DNA of 15,326 bases from an uncultured Ruminococcus sp. Its GTDB lineage: Bacteria; Bacillota; Clostridia; Oscillospirales; CAG-272. The DNA lies in the NCBI GenBank assembly GCA_902765885.1, contig CACXBN010000140.1:1-15326 (forward strand), written 5' to 3'. The notes below the pieces were generated by a model. It ran no database searches, had not been told where the DNA came from, and saw only the letters and a program-made list of their open reading frames with translations. Of the stretch, positions 1 through 8,110 are shown piece after piece. Made by a program: the position numbers and the translations under genes. Within the stretch, counting starts at the first letter, position 1; every line of letters starts with the position of its first letter.

Positions 1-387
1 CGATTTGTCCAGATCGAAAAAGCTCTTTGTGTCTGATTCAATGTCTCCGACTTCAAAGTATTCTTTGTCTGTCGTGGCTCTGGGATTGTTCCCGCCTGCT
101 CCGTTTATGAGTATGTCGCACGGTCCGAAATCTTTCCGTACTTCTTCTGCTACTTTTTCGCATATTTCCTTATCGAGCACATTGCAGCAGTATGCTTTTG
201 CCACTCCGCCCTCTGCATTGATCTCATCCGCAAATTTCCTTGCGCTGTCCTCCTGAAGATCAAGAAGCGCTACTTTTGCGCCTGCTCTTGCAAGCACTTT
301 TGCAAACATGGAGCAAAGCACTCCGCCGGCTCCGGTTACTACCGCCACCTTGCCCGTAAGGTCGGTGTTTATAACATTTTTATCCAT
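1..387 (-). CDS. uxuB: SDR-family fructuronate reductase / D-mannonate oxidoreductase, partial (3' end outside window)
   Basis: Only the N-terminal 129 residues are inside the window; the gene continues past the left edge. The start is ATG at 387. It overlaps the uxuA stop by 8 bases (ATGGATAA), which indicates translational coupling. The sequence shows a Rossmann nucleotide-binding motif TGAGGVLCS (residues 18-26), an acidic residue ending the second strand (LLDL, about 41-44) that favours NAD(H), and the SDR motif INGAGG (94-99). The GGVLCS loop and the TTDKEYF stretch (105-111) are typical of the SDR-type mannonate oxidoreductases found beside uxuA in Bacillota, as in Bacillus subtilis UxuB. 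The family interconverts D-fructuronate and D-mannonate in the cytoplasm, immediately before the dehydratase step. The catalytic Tyr-x-x-x-Lys lies outside the window, so activity cannot be confirmed. A related gluconate/ketoacid SDR is the main alternative, but the uxuA neighbour supports the call. Confidence 0.85.
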   Translation of the reverse strand, partial: MDKNVINTDLTGKVAVVTGAGGVLCSMFAKVLARAGAKVALLDLQEDSARKFADEINAEGGVAKAYCCNVLDKEICEKVAEEVRKDFGPCDILINGAGGNNPRATTDKEYFEVGDIESDTKSFFDLDKS

Positions 388-1462
388 TTTTTGTCTTCTC
401 CTTTTCAAGCATTTCCCACGCGCCGAGTATATACATCACTCCGAGAGCTCTGTCGTAAAGTCCGTATCCTGGACGGACCTTTCCCGGTTTTTCGTCCCAG
501 AGGTGTCTTCCGTGGTCCGGTCTGATGTATCCCTCATATCCCGAATCATGGAACGCTTTGATTATATCAAGGATTCCCGTGTCTCCGTCGCAGTCCCTGT
601 GAGACGCTTCCGAGAAGTCACCGTTCGGAAAATGTTTTACGTTTCTGATATGCGCAAAAGCTATCCTGTCACAGTGCTTTCTGACTATCTCGGCAACATT
701 ATTGTCCGGATTTGCGTTCAGACTTCCCGAACAGAGAGTCAGGCAGTTGAACGGGTCATCAACCATCTTCAGAAATTTCGCAATGCTTTCTTCTCCGGTT
801 ATCAGTCTCGGAAGACCGAATATATCCCACGGCGGATCATCCGGATGAATGGCCATTTTGATGCCGCACTCGTGGCATACCGGCATCAATCTTTCCAGGA
901 AATACTTCAGATTATCCCACAGTTTTTCCTTTGTTACATCCTTATATGCCTCAAACAGTTCGTCTATCTTTGCCATCCTTGCCGGTTCCCATCCCGGGAA
1001 TGTGAATCCGTGAAGATTCTTGAGTATGTATTTTGCCATCGCCTTCGAATCTTCCTGAATCATGGCTGCCTCATAATAAAGAGCTGTTGAGCCGTCTCCT
1101 ACGGGATGGAACAGATTTGTTCTCGTCCAGTCGAAAATAGGCATGAAATTGTAGCATATGACTTTCACACCGAACTCTGAAAGATTTCTTATAGTCTGAA
1201 TGTAATTGTCAATATACTTGTCTCTTGTCGGAAGTCCTATCTTAATATCATCATGTACATTCACAGACTCCACGACATCCATGTTGAAGCCGTGCTCTTC
1301 TATCTGCTCCTGCACAATCCGGATCTCATCCGGTTCCCAGACTTCCCCGGGCATTTTGTTGTGAAGTGCCCATACTATGGTACTGACTCCCGGAATCTCT
1401 CGTATGTCCTCCAGACTTATACGGTCATTCCATTTGCCGAACCATCGGAATCCCATTTGCAT
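380..1462 (-). CDS. uxuA: Mannonate dehydratase
   Basis: A 360-residue cytoplasmic enzyme that dehydrates D-mannonate to 2-keto-3-deoxygluconate in glucuronate catabolism. The full length suits the UxuA family, a TIM-barrel fold related to xylose isomerases. The N-terminus MGFRWFG...D..SLEDIRQ-like and the block YNFMPIFDWTRT (104-115) are characteristic. Probable divalent-metal ligands are H206 (AIHPDDPP), C244 (TLCSGS), H271 (AHIRNV) and D316 (RPDHGR), all in recognisable family motifs. The start at 1462 has an AAGGAGGA ribosome binding site about 10 bases upstream, lying inside the last codons of the GH2 gene; only 2 bases separate the GH2 stop from this ATG. An in-frame ATG two codons later is possible but is less well spaced. 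The enzyme sits between GH2 and uxuB in one operon. Glucuronate isomerase (uxaC) and the KDG kinase/aldolase genes are not in the window. Confidence 0.95.
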   Translation of the reverse strand: MQMGFRWFGKWNDRISLEDIREIPGVSTIVWALHNKMPGEVWEPDEIRIVQEQIEEHGFNMDVVESVNVHDDIKIGLPTRDKYIDNYIQTIRNLSEFGVKVICYNFMPIFDWTRTNLFHPVGDGSTALYYEAAMIQEDSKAMAKYILKNLHGFTFPGWEPARMAKIDELFEAYKDVTKEKLWDNLKYFLERLMPVCHECGIKMAIHPDDPPWDIFGLPRLITGEESIAKFLKMVDDPFNCLTLCSGSLNANPDNNVAEIVRKHCDRIAFAHIRNVKHFPNGDFSEASHRDCDGDTGILDIIKAFHDSGYEGYIRPDHGRHLWDEKPGKVRPGYGLYDRALGVMYILGAWEMLEKEKTKNG

Positions 1463-1464
1463 TT

Positions 1465-3405
1465 TTATTTTTCCTCCTTAGTCCAGTTAGCTCCCTTGTC
1501 GCCCGTTTCCTTAAGCACATACGCCGGGTTGGAAACACTGACTTTTCTGAACACAGCATTGTCGGAATATTCACCGCTTGCCGCCATGACTTTAACTTCG
1601 GAGGTCATGGGCACGGTAAATTCGAACACATGTTTTCCGTGTTTCGTTTCAAGTTTGTTTCCGTTAACGAACAATGTAACTTCGTTTTGGTTGGAATAAA
1701 CCTTAACTGTTATATTGCTCTCCGTTCTATCCTCAAATCGCTTTGAGGTTATATGTACAAATGGATCATTGCTCCAGTATGCTTTATATAGGTAAAAACT
1801 GTCTTTCTTGGTTTTGCGGTCAAATGTCACCAGTCCCTTGTGATTCATTCCCGGTTCTCCGCCCTGATCTCTTGCGTCAGCGGCAAAGTCAAACATGTTC
1901 CAGACATGAGTTTCCCACATCCACGGGTGTCTCTCAAAACATTTTAACATATATTCATGGTAAATTGCCTGGTATTCCTCGGTATGGTCTCCGCGCTTCG
2001 GGTGTGATGAATGAAGATTAGGCATTCCCTCACAGCCGTATTCGGAATAGCCGAGACATCTGTCCGGATATGCCTTATGGAAGAAATCCATCCACAGGTC
2101 GTTGAGAAACAGACCGGGGACATACCACCCGAGATAAAGATTCCAGCTTACAACATCGGTTATGTGCGCGGATTTGTTGAACGGACCGCACATGGCGTAA
2201 CATGCTAGGGTCGTGAATCTGGTCGGGTCGAGTTTGTGGCACAGATCATTAAGAACTCTGTGGTTGTCAAGCATGTCTTTCTTGTCTTTTGTGCTGATGG
2301 TTATCTCGTTTGACACTCCCCAGCAGACAATGGAAGGATGGTTGTAGTTCTGCACGATCAGTTCGGTCATCTGGGAAATGGTGTTTTCTCTTCCCTTTGG
2401 CATATGCTCCGATATATACGGTATCTCTGCCCACACTACAATGCCTCGTTCGTCACAGAGATCATAAAAATACTGTGCATGCTGATAGTGGGCAAGCCTT
2501 ATGGTATTTGCGCCCACTTCGCATATTATATCCATGTCCTCAAGATGCTCTTTATTGGTGATTGCATTTCCAAGGCCTTTTCTGTCCTGGTGCCTGCACA
2601 CTCCCCTGAGAGGATAGCTTTTTCCATTCAGATAAAAGCCCGTTTTTGCGTGGTAATGGAAATCTCTGACACCGAACCGCGTGCTGATCTCATCTTCGAC
2701 CTGCCCGTTGTATATGAGCTGAGCTGTTGCCGTATAGAGGTACGGATCTTCAACTCCGTTCCAGAGATGAATGTTGTCGACATTAAGCGTAACACTGTCG
2801 CCTCTGCCTTCAGATACGACATTTCCGTCCCTGTCGTATATTTTTATGCTTGTCTCTCCGAGCTGTGTGTTTCTCCAGGTGTTTACCGTAACGGTGGCGG
2901 ATTTGTATCCTTCGACGGGTTTGGCAATTACCTGGATACCCGGCGCTCCGTGATAATCAAGATCATAATGGAGATTGCTTACAACTATAAGTTTTACATC
3001 TCTGTATATGCCGCCGTAAAATGTGAAGTCCGCCTTTTGCGGATAAACTCTGTCATTTGGGGCATTTGTGACCTTAACTTCGAGCTCATTGTCGTTTTCT
3101 TTCAGAAAATCCGTGATATCTTTTCTGAAAGTGCTGTATCCGCCCTCATGTGCACAAACATAACTTCCGTTTACTTTTACGGTGCATTCCGAATTGACTC
3201 CGTCAAACTCCAGGTATATTCTCTCTGTCTTCCTGTGCTCCGGAGCATCGAATATCTTCGTGTATGTGCACTCGCATCTTTTATAATCATTGCCTCCGTC
3301 CTGGCCGTCAATATTGTTCCATGTATGAGGAATGCTGATTTCCTTTGTCGTTCTGTCCGGCCCTGTGAAACTCCAGCCGTCATTGATAGTAATATACTTT
3401 CTCAA
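1465..3405 (-). CDS. GH2 glycoside hydrolase (beta-glucuronidase or beta-galactosidase), intracellular
   Basis: A 646-residue retaining exo-glycosidase of the GH2 fold: N-terminal jelly-roll (about 1-140), immunoglobulin-like domain (about 145-250), then a TIM barrel (about 255-550) and a beta-rich C-terminal tail. The acid/base is E367 in WGVSNE (362-367) and the nucleophile is E455 in YSEYG (453-457). N422, Y424 and Y428 in WNLYLGWY match the N-x-Y-x-GWY substrate-pocket motif of E. coli GusA. The N521-H-K523-G motif corresponds to the N-x-K motif that binds the carboxylate in beta-glucuronidases. With uxuA and uxuB directly downstream, beta-glucuronidase is attractive, but many beta-galactosidase-annotated GH2 proteins share much of this pattern. 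There is no signal peptide, so it acts on imported oligosaccharides. The start is TTG at 3405, supported by GAAAGGAGAC seven bases upstream and no nearby ATG. Confidence 0.9.
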   Translation of the reverse strand: MRKYITINDGWSFTGPDRTTKEISIPHTWNNIDGQDGGNDYKRCECTYTKIFDAPEHRKTERIYLEFDGVNSECTVKVNGSYVCAHEGGYSTFRKDITDFLKENDNELEVKVTNAPNDRVYPQKADFTFYGGIYRDVKLIVVSNLHYDLDYHGAPGIQVIAKPVEGYKSATVTVNTWRNTQLGETSIKIYDRDGNVVSEGRGDSVTLNVDNIHLWNGVEDPYLYTATAQLIYNGQVEDEISTRFGVRDFHYHAKTGFYLNGKSYPLRGVCRHQDRKGLGNAITNKEHLEDMDIICEVGANTIRLAHYQHAQYFYDLCDERGIVVWAEIPYISEHMPKGRENTISQMTELIVQNYNHPSIVCWGVSNEITISTKDKKDMLDNHRVLNDLCHKLDPTRFTTLACYAMCGPFNKSAHITDVVSWNLYLGWYVPGLFLNDLWMDFFHKAYPDRCLGYSEYGCEGMPNLHSSHPKRGDHTEEYQAIYHEYMLKCFERHPWMWETHVWNMFDFAADARDQGGEPGMNHKGLVTFDRKTKKDSFYLYKAYWSNDPFVHITSKRFEDRTESNITVKVYSNQNEVTLFVNGNKLETKHGKHVFEFTVPMTSEVKVMAASGEYSDNAVFRKVSVSNPAYVLKETGDKGANWTKEEK

Positions 3406-3444
3406 TTGATGTCTCCTTTCAGCACAAAAAATTGTTTCAGTCGA

Positions 3445-4857
3445 CTATTCTATCTTAAAACTCACAAAGCTTGCGGTGTCCTCGCCCTTATATACGAAGT
3501 AAAGCGGGTATATGCCCTGAGAGGCTTTAAAACATGTTTTTTTGCCTATGTAAGCTTTGGCTACAATGTCTTTTCCGTTTGTAATTTCAAAAAATCCGCT
3601 GCCTGTCCCGCTCACTGTTATCTGACTTTCGCTACCGTCAAATTCGAAATATTTGAATCCGGCCGTGGCTCCCCGCTTCATGTTCGCAATGTATTGGTCT
3701 TCTTTTTCTTCTCTGTCAGGAGCTGTCTGTGTGAAATACGGATGGTCTTTCAGCCTTTTTTTGGGGGAAGATCCGTCCACCCTGCCGGTCTTGTGACCTT
3801 CGGCCCATAAATTGCATGCTGTTCTTGCTTCATAAGTGCCTTTCCCGGGAAGCGGACCTCCGTTCAGGCCGCAGCTTGTCACCTCTGCCTGGAGGAAATC
3901 ACCGTTCATGTCCCGGACAAGCTTTTCGGCACATGCCTGCCGCGCATAGCTTGATCGGTTGGTCTGACGATGATAGAAGATATACCAGTCATCCCCTATG
4001 TTAAGAAGTCCGCCATGAGTATTGCCGAGATAATTATTAGCATGTTCTTCATCTGTATTCCCGTCAAGGAACAGATCTCCGAGATCGACAAGAACGCCCT
4101 TATATTCAAACCCGCCGTCAGGCCTGTCACTGACTGCATAGCACAGATCATGGTTGTGCTCACTGGAGTAAACAAAATAGTATCTGCCGTTTGACTTGCG
4201 TATGGATGATGCTTCGAAGAACGCGTGCGGAAACGCACCCGGCCTGTCTTTCACGGGGAAGATCACTTTCGGTTCCTGTTTTATCGTCACCATATCAGCC
4301 TCAAGTTCGGCTACGGTTCCTCCGTCATTTTTCAGATTGTGCCATCTTGATGCCACAAACGGAACCTTTGTCGCGAAGCCGCTGTAAAGCCACACACGGC
4401 CGTCATCGTCAGTAAGGACAGCCGGATCGAACGGAAACTGTTCCCCGGACTTTTTTCCCCACACTCTGCCGTTCTTATGATGCACTTTTCCGTAAAATTT
4501 ATACTCGCCTGCCGGAGTGTCGCACACAGCCACTCCTATCTCTCCCATGAAATCAAATGCATAATAAAGATAATATCTGCCGTCCGGGCCTTTTGTTACA
4601 TCAGGCGCATACAGGGACCTTATTCCAAGGGGATTACCCGGGTCCTGTCTTTTTCTGTATATCACGCCTTCGTATTTCCATTCACTGAGGTCATCGACCG
4701 GTGCGGACCAGCATACGTAATCATTGACGCAGAAAATAGGTGCTCCGAACGAATCGTGACTTCCGTACACATACACCCGGTCTCCGAATACATGCGGCTC
4801 TCCGTCCGGAACGTATTCCCAGGAAGGAAGATATGGATTGTAAACCTGTTTTTTCAT
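3445..4857 (-). CDS. GH43 glycoside hydrolase (beta-xylosidase / alpha-L-arabinofuranosidase type), intracellular
   Basis: A 470-residue five-bladed beta-propeller glycosidase with a small beta-rich C-terminal domain (about 400-470) that may be an accessory or carbohydrate-binding module. Numbering from the first possible Met at 4869, the inverting triad is D22 in VPDGEP (general base), D148 in PFDPAVLTDDDG (pKa modulator) and E219 in FFEASS (general acid). The motifs YGSHD, YAPDV and GRYYLYYA are typical of GH43. There is no signal peptide, so it is probably cytoplasmic and trims imported arabinoxylan-type oligosaccharides. I chose the ATG at 4857 over the one at 4869 because GGGGA sits four bases before it and nothing resembling a ribosome binding site precedes the earlier one. 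It is the first gene of the operon, 39 bases ahead of GH2. Substrate (xylose or arabinose side) cannot be decided from the sequence. Confidence 0.92.
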   Translation of the reverse strand: MKKQVYNPYLPSWEYVPDGEPHVFGDRVYVYGSHDSFGAPIFCVNDYVCWSAPVDDLSEWKYEGVIYRKRQDPGNPLGIRSLYAPDVTKGPDGRYYLYYAFDFMGEIGVAVCDTPAGEYKFYGKVHHKNGRVWGKKSGEQFPFDPAVLTDDDGRVWLYSGFATKVPFVASRWHNLKNDGGTVAELEADMVTIKQEPKVIFPVKDRPGAFPHAFFEASSIRKSNGRYYFVYSSEHNHDLCYAVSDRPDGGFEYKGVLVDLGDLFLDGNTDEEHANNYLGNTHGGLLNIGDDWYIFYHRQTNRSSYARQACAEKLVRDMNGDFLQAEVTSCGLNGGPLPGKGTYEARTACNLWAEGHKTGRVDGSSPKKRLKDHPYFTQTAPDREEKEDQYIANMKRGATAGFKYFEFDGSESQITVSGTGSGFFEITNGKDIVAKAYIGKKTCFKASQGIYPLYFVYKGEDTASFVSFKIE

Positions 4858-4887
4858 TTTTCCCCGCATAAGGTCGCAATAAGCGTG

Positions 4888-4898
4888 TTTACTGTAAA
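4888..4898. promoter_or_regulatory. Small palindrome, candidate operator
   Basis: TTTACTGTAAA is a perfect inverted repeat (two 5-base arms around one base). It lies just downstream of the transcription start expected from the -10 at 4914-4919, a typical position for a repressor operator. No regulator gene for this operon is in the window, and the motif is short and AT-rich, so it could be chance. Confidence 0.3.
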
Positions 4899-4913
4899 TA
4901 TCATTGTACTCCC

Positions 4914-4940
4914 ATTATATCTAATAATGAAGGAATTATA
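4914..4940 (-). promoter_or_regulatory. Candidate promoter(s) of the GH43-GH2-uxuA-uxuB operon
   Basis: Two perfect -10 hexamers TATAAT read toward the operon, at 4914-4919 and 4935-4940 on the minus strand. The proximal one would start transcription near 4907, leaving a leader of about 50 bases before the GH43 ATG. Neither has a good -35 at 16-18 bases; the best is TTGATT at a 20-base spacing. A strong -10 with a weak -35 is what activator-dependent sugar operons often show, but that is inference. Confidence 0.5.
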
Positions 4941-5026
4941 ATCAAAATCGCATATTCTTGACTGTTTTTTGCATAAACTTTTTTGTGAAGCGTCTGATTA
5001 TCGTCAGCGTAATATTTTCCCTTTAA

Positions 5027-5066
5027 GCAGACAAGAGGCCACTTGACACAGTGACCTCTTGCCTGT
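5027..5066 (-). terminator. Hairpin downstream of the first-listed GH3 gene, possible terminator
   Basis: Arms at about 5027-5042 and 5051-5066 pair over roughly 15 positions with two mismatches around an 8-base loop; the core CAAGAGG/CCTCTTG is perfect. It lies about 30 bases past the GH3 stop at 5097. No run of T follows it on the minus strand (TTAAAGGG), so it is a poor classical intrinsic terminator. It may instead be a processing or 3'-end-protecting stem, with read-through toward the GH43 operon. Confidence 0.5.
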
Positions 5067-5096
5067 CGAAAAAAGGAGGAAATGATTAAAAGCTTA

Positions 5097-8051
5097 TTAT
5101 GCTTTCTTATTCTTTTTTGATGATACAACCCACATTACGGCGCACAGTGCCGTGAGAACTCCGAACACTCCCGTCAGAACGTATATCAGCGTCTGCCACC
5201 AAGGTGTAATCGGAATGACGGTTGCATTTCCTATATTCATTGCATGTGAATGAGTTACGTTATATGCTATATTCTTTGCTGCAGTCTGAACTGCTGTGAC
5301 GATCGCAGGATCGTTGTCCAGTCCGTCAAGTGTAGCCATACCCATGGAATGGCCATCCCACAAATCCTGTCCTGAAAGAACACCGTAACGATAGTCCATA
5401 TACAGCGCATAGACGGAACAGTCTGTTATGGCAGCGCCTTCCATGCCCCATTCGTCTCTCAGTATACCTGTCATCAGATTGCGGCATGCTCCGCTCCATA
5501 CAACACCAAGTCTGTTGAACGAACTCATTACATTTCCGCCTGCAACCTTTACGGCGCCCTCGAATCCTTCGAGGTAGAGTTCTCTTATTGCCTGTTCATT
5601 TGACCATGTTGCAATTCCGTAACGTCCTTCTTCCTGGTCGTTCAGAGCAAAGTGCTTTGTGAATACATATACACCCTTTTCACGGATCGCTGCAACTTCA
5701 ACTGCTGCCACCTGACCTGACAGCCAGCCGTCTTCGGAATAATATTCAAAGTTTCTTCCTGAGTAAGGTGTTCTGTGAATATTTGCGCCTGGTCCGTAAA
5801 GTCCGGCATAAACCTGGCTTGCGCCTTCTTCAGATGCATGGAGGAAGTCCTCGCCGATGCATGAGCCCATGTCTGCTATAAGCTCACGGTTGTATGTGGA
5901 AGCCATTACGTCTTCCGATGTATATGCCATTGCGGATGCGCCGCCCATCAGAGATGCCGTGAAGCCCTGAGGTCCGTTTTCATCGAGGGTTCCCGGAAGT
6001 CCTATTGTTGGAGCAGCTTCGGTAAAGTGGAAGCCGTTATATATGAGTGTGATCGCTTCTGTGTAAGGAAGCTCGCTGATAAGGGTCTGCCATCTGGGAT
6101 CGTCATAGCTTGCCGTCGCCAAATCTCCCGCCTTAACATCAGCAGGTGTGTTCACTGCCGGCATCGTTGCGTTCGGGAAATATTTTGATTTCATGTTCTC
6201 TACGATTGCCACATGTCCCGCTTCATCATGTGTAAGACCGTCCGCCCACATCTGTTCGGTGATATGAAGCACCTGAGTCTTAGGATATGTGCCGACCCAG
6301 TCCTGACGACTGAGATATGTATATGTCTGACCGCCGTTGCCTGAATACTTGTTGAGGTCAGCGTCTTCGAAAAGATTTGTAATGGGCTTTCCTGTCTTTG
6401 CGGAAGTTGCAAATGTTGTTTTATCAAATGTGCTGTTTGTCCATTTTGCAGCAAGGGAAGCGTTTCCGGTTCCGCTCATTCTGCTCTGATCAGCGCCCTT
6501 GGCCATTAGAATGTTGTTTACGGCATCATGCGCATTTTTGCCTACGGTGAAGTAATAATCACCGTCTTCAAATATGTATGTCTTGGCGCCGTTTGCATCA
6601 TATGATGTCAGATCTTCGCGGCTGATATCTATTTCGAAATGTTCTGTTGCGCCGGCTGCGATGAATTTCTTGTCGAATCCGCACAGCTCGACTGCTGCTT
6701 TCTCAACGAGATTGGTTTTGTCATATTCGGTATACGGGCTCTGGAAGTATATCTGAACGGTATGCTTGCCGTCTACCGATCCGGTATTCTTGACATCCAC
6801 TGATGCCGTAAAATCACCGTCTGCTTTTTCGGTTATATTGAAATTGGAGTACTCAAAATCGGTATATGAGAGTCCGAATCCGAACGGGAAAGCGACCTTG
6901 TCGTCATATTTGAAGTCTCCTGCATTTCCCTGGTTCAAAACATAATCTTCATATCTGGTCTCGAAATAACGGTAGCCTACATAAATGCCTTCCTGGTAAA
7001 CAACATAGTCGGAATTGCACTTTGAAATTCCGGGGTCTGTGTTGTTCTGGGCTGTTGCCGTTTCGTAGTCTGCGCCGTTAGTCCACTTGTAAGCTCCGAA
7101 GTTTTCCATTGCAGGAGCTGAGTGGTTGTCTTTCATGAACGTGTCAACTATTCTTCCGGAAGGATTGACGTCACCTGCAAGGATATCCGCAACACCGAGT
7201 GTTCCCGTCATTCCGACGTCGCCTATCCACAGAACAGCGTCGATTCCGTATTTGTCAACGAAGTCAAGCTGAAGTGCGTTGGACGAGTTGAGAAGAACGA
7301 TTATTTTCTTGAATGTTCCGTCAGCCTTGAGCTTTTCAAGGTTTTCGAACATTTCGATCTCTTCTTTGCAAAGACGGAGGTAATCGCCGTCTGTCATGTA
7401 TTCTTCAAGTTCGGGAAGTCCTGACGGAAGGTCTGCGCCTTCACCGCCTGAACGGGCAAGTACCACAAGTGCTACGTCGCCGTACTCTTTCCATGTGTTC
7501 TTAAGAGCATCCGGGTATTTTGACCACGGCACTTCGTTTATTCTGTACTGTGCCTGGTTTCCGCCGGTCGTAGCGGCATTTACTCTCTTGTATCCTGCTG
7601 ATGCATAGAATTTCCACTGTTCAAGGTTGACAGTCCCTTCTCCGAAGACACTGTCAAGAGCCATTCTGAGGGTCGTTGCATCATCAGCTGCCATGGATCC
7701 CGAGCCTGTTCCGCCATAAATGAGGTTAAAGCTTGACTGGCTGAAAGGAGTGATCTTTGAACCTTTGGCAAGAGGAAGTGCATTGTTGCGGTTCACGAGA
7801 AGAGCTGCGCCCTCGCCTTCGATCTGACGGCAGAGCTCGGCTTCGTGTGCGACGAGATCCTCTTCGTTTTCCCAGGATGTCCAGAAATATATTTTCGCAT
7901 CCGGATCCGGGATGACCTTATGTGTGTCAGCTTTCAAAAAATTGTTGATGATAGGTGCAAGGCCGCTTGTAACAGGTATGGCAACTATGCAAACTATCAG
8001 AAGAACTGCAAAAATTGGGGTCAGAATTTTCCAGATTTTGCCTTTTTTCAT
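5097..8051 (-). CDS. Circularly permuted GH3 beta-glucosidase-like protein, membrane-anchored at both ends
   Basis: A 984-residue protein. The domain order is swapped relative to canonical GH3: the alpha/beta sandwich comes first (about 75-335, with GEGAALLVNRNNALPL), then a fibronectin-III-like domain (about 385-515), then the TIM barrel (about 655-935). Barrel motifs are GPGANIHR (753-760), GRNFEYYSED (765-774) and KHFALND (799-805). D877 in AITDCS is the predicted nucleophile, and E204 in SGGEGAD is a candidate acid/base. The usual Trp after the nucleophile is absent, and the -1 subsite DGP motif is NGP (N692). Predicted membrane helices at about 8-28 and 952-976 leave the bulk outside, with both tails (KKGK and KKNKKA) cytoplasmic. 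The ATG at 8051 is chosen because AAAGGAGC lies 9 bases upstream and the hydrophobic segment follows; an upstream extension to 8138 lacks support. It is monocistronic, with its own leader. Beta-glucosidase/xylosidase activity is only a family inference. Confidence 0.88.
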   Translation of the reverse strand: MKKGKIWKILTPIFAVLLIVCIVAIPVTSGLAPIINNFLKADTHKVIPDPDAKIYFWTSWENEEDLVAHEAELCRQIEGEGAALLVNRNNALPLAKGSKITPFSQSSFNLIYGGTGSGSMAADDATTLRMALDSVFGEGTVNLEQWKFYASAGYKRVNAATTGGNQAQYRINEVPWSKYPDALKNTWKEYGDVALVVLARSGGEGADLPSGLPELEEYMTDGDYLRLCKEEIEMFENLEKLKADGTFKKIIVLLNSSNALQLDFVDKYGIDAVLWIGDVGMTGTLGVADILAGDVNPSGRIVDTFMKDNHSAPAMENFGAYKWTNGADYETATAQNNTDPGISKCNSDYVVYQEGIYVGYRYFETRYEDYVLNQGNAGDFKYDDKVAFPFGFGLSYTDFEYSNFNITEKADGDFTASVDVKNTGSVDGKHTVQIYFQSPYTEYDKTNLVEKAAVELCGFDKKFIAAGATEHFEIDISREDLTSYDANGAKTYIFEDGDYYFTVGKNAHDAVNNILMAKGADQSRMSGTGNASLAAKWTNSTFDKTTFATSAKTGKPITNLFEDADLNKYSGNGGQTYTYLSRQDWVGTYPKTQVLHITEQMWADGLTHDEAGHVAIVENMKSKYFPNATMPAVNTPADVKAGDLATASYDDPRWQTLISELPYTEAITLIYNGFHFTEAAPTIGLPGTLDENGPQGFTASLMGGASAMAYTSEDVMASTYNRELIADMGSCIGEDFLHASEEGASQVYAGLYGPGANIHRTPYSGRNFEYYSEDGWLSGQVAAVEVAAIREKGVYVFTKHFALNDQEEGRYGIATWSNEQAIRELYLEGFEGAVKVAGGNVMSSFNRLGVVWSGACRNLMTGILRDEWGMEGAAITDCSVYALYMDYRYGVLSGQDLWDGHSMGMATLDGLDNDPAIVTAVQTAAKNIAYNVTHSHAMNIGNATVIPITPWWQTLIYVLTGVFGVLTALCAVMWVVSSKKNKKA

Positions 8052-8110
8052 TCCGTGTAAGCTCCTTTTTGTTTTCGTTGATCGATTGCAATACCACTTT
8101 ACTACACATA

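Noticed and set aside
308..1090. Plus-strand open frame of 260 codons opposite uxuA
   Set aside because: It lies entirely antisense to uxuA and uxuB, with no recognisable protein features and no ribosome binding site.
2338..3810. Long plus-strand open frame of 490 codons opposite the GH2 and GH43 genes
   Set aside because: It is antisense to two genes with clear catalytic motifs, crosses their boundary, has no ribosome binding site and gives a Cys/Phe/Val-rich translation without domains.
5073..5120. Plus-strand AAGGAGG followed by ATG and a 12-codon open frame
   Set aside because: The Shine-Dalgarno match is striking, but the peptide is tiny, antisense to the GH3 3' end, has no promoter and leads to no plus-strand gene.
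4901..5128. Minus-strand open frame overlapping the end of the GH3 gene and running into the uxu leader
   Set aside because: It covers the hairpin and the -10 hexamers, has no good ribosome binding site and encodes no recognisable protein.
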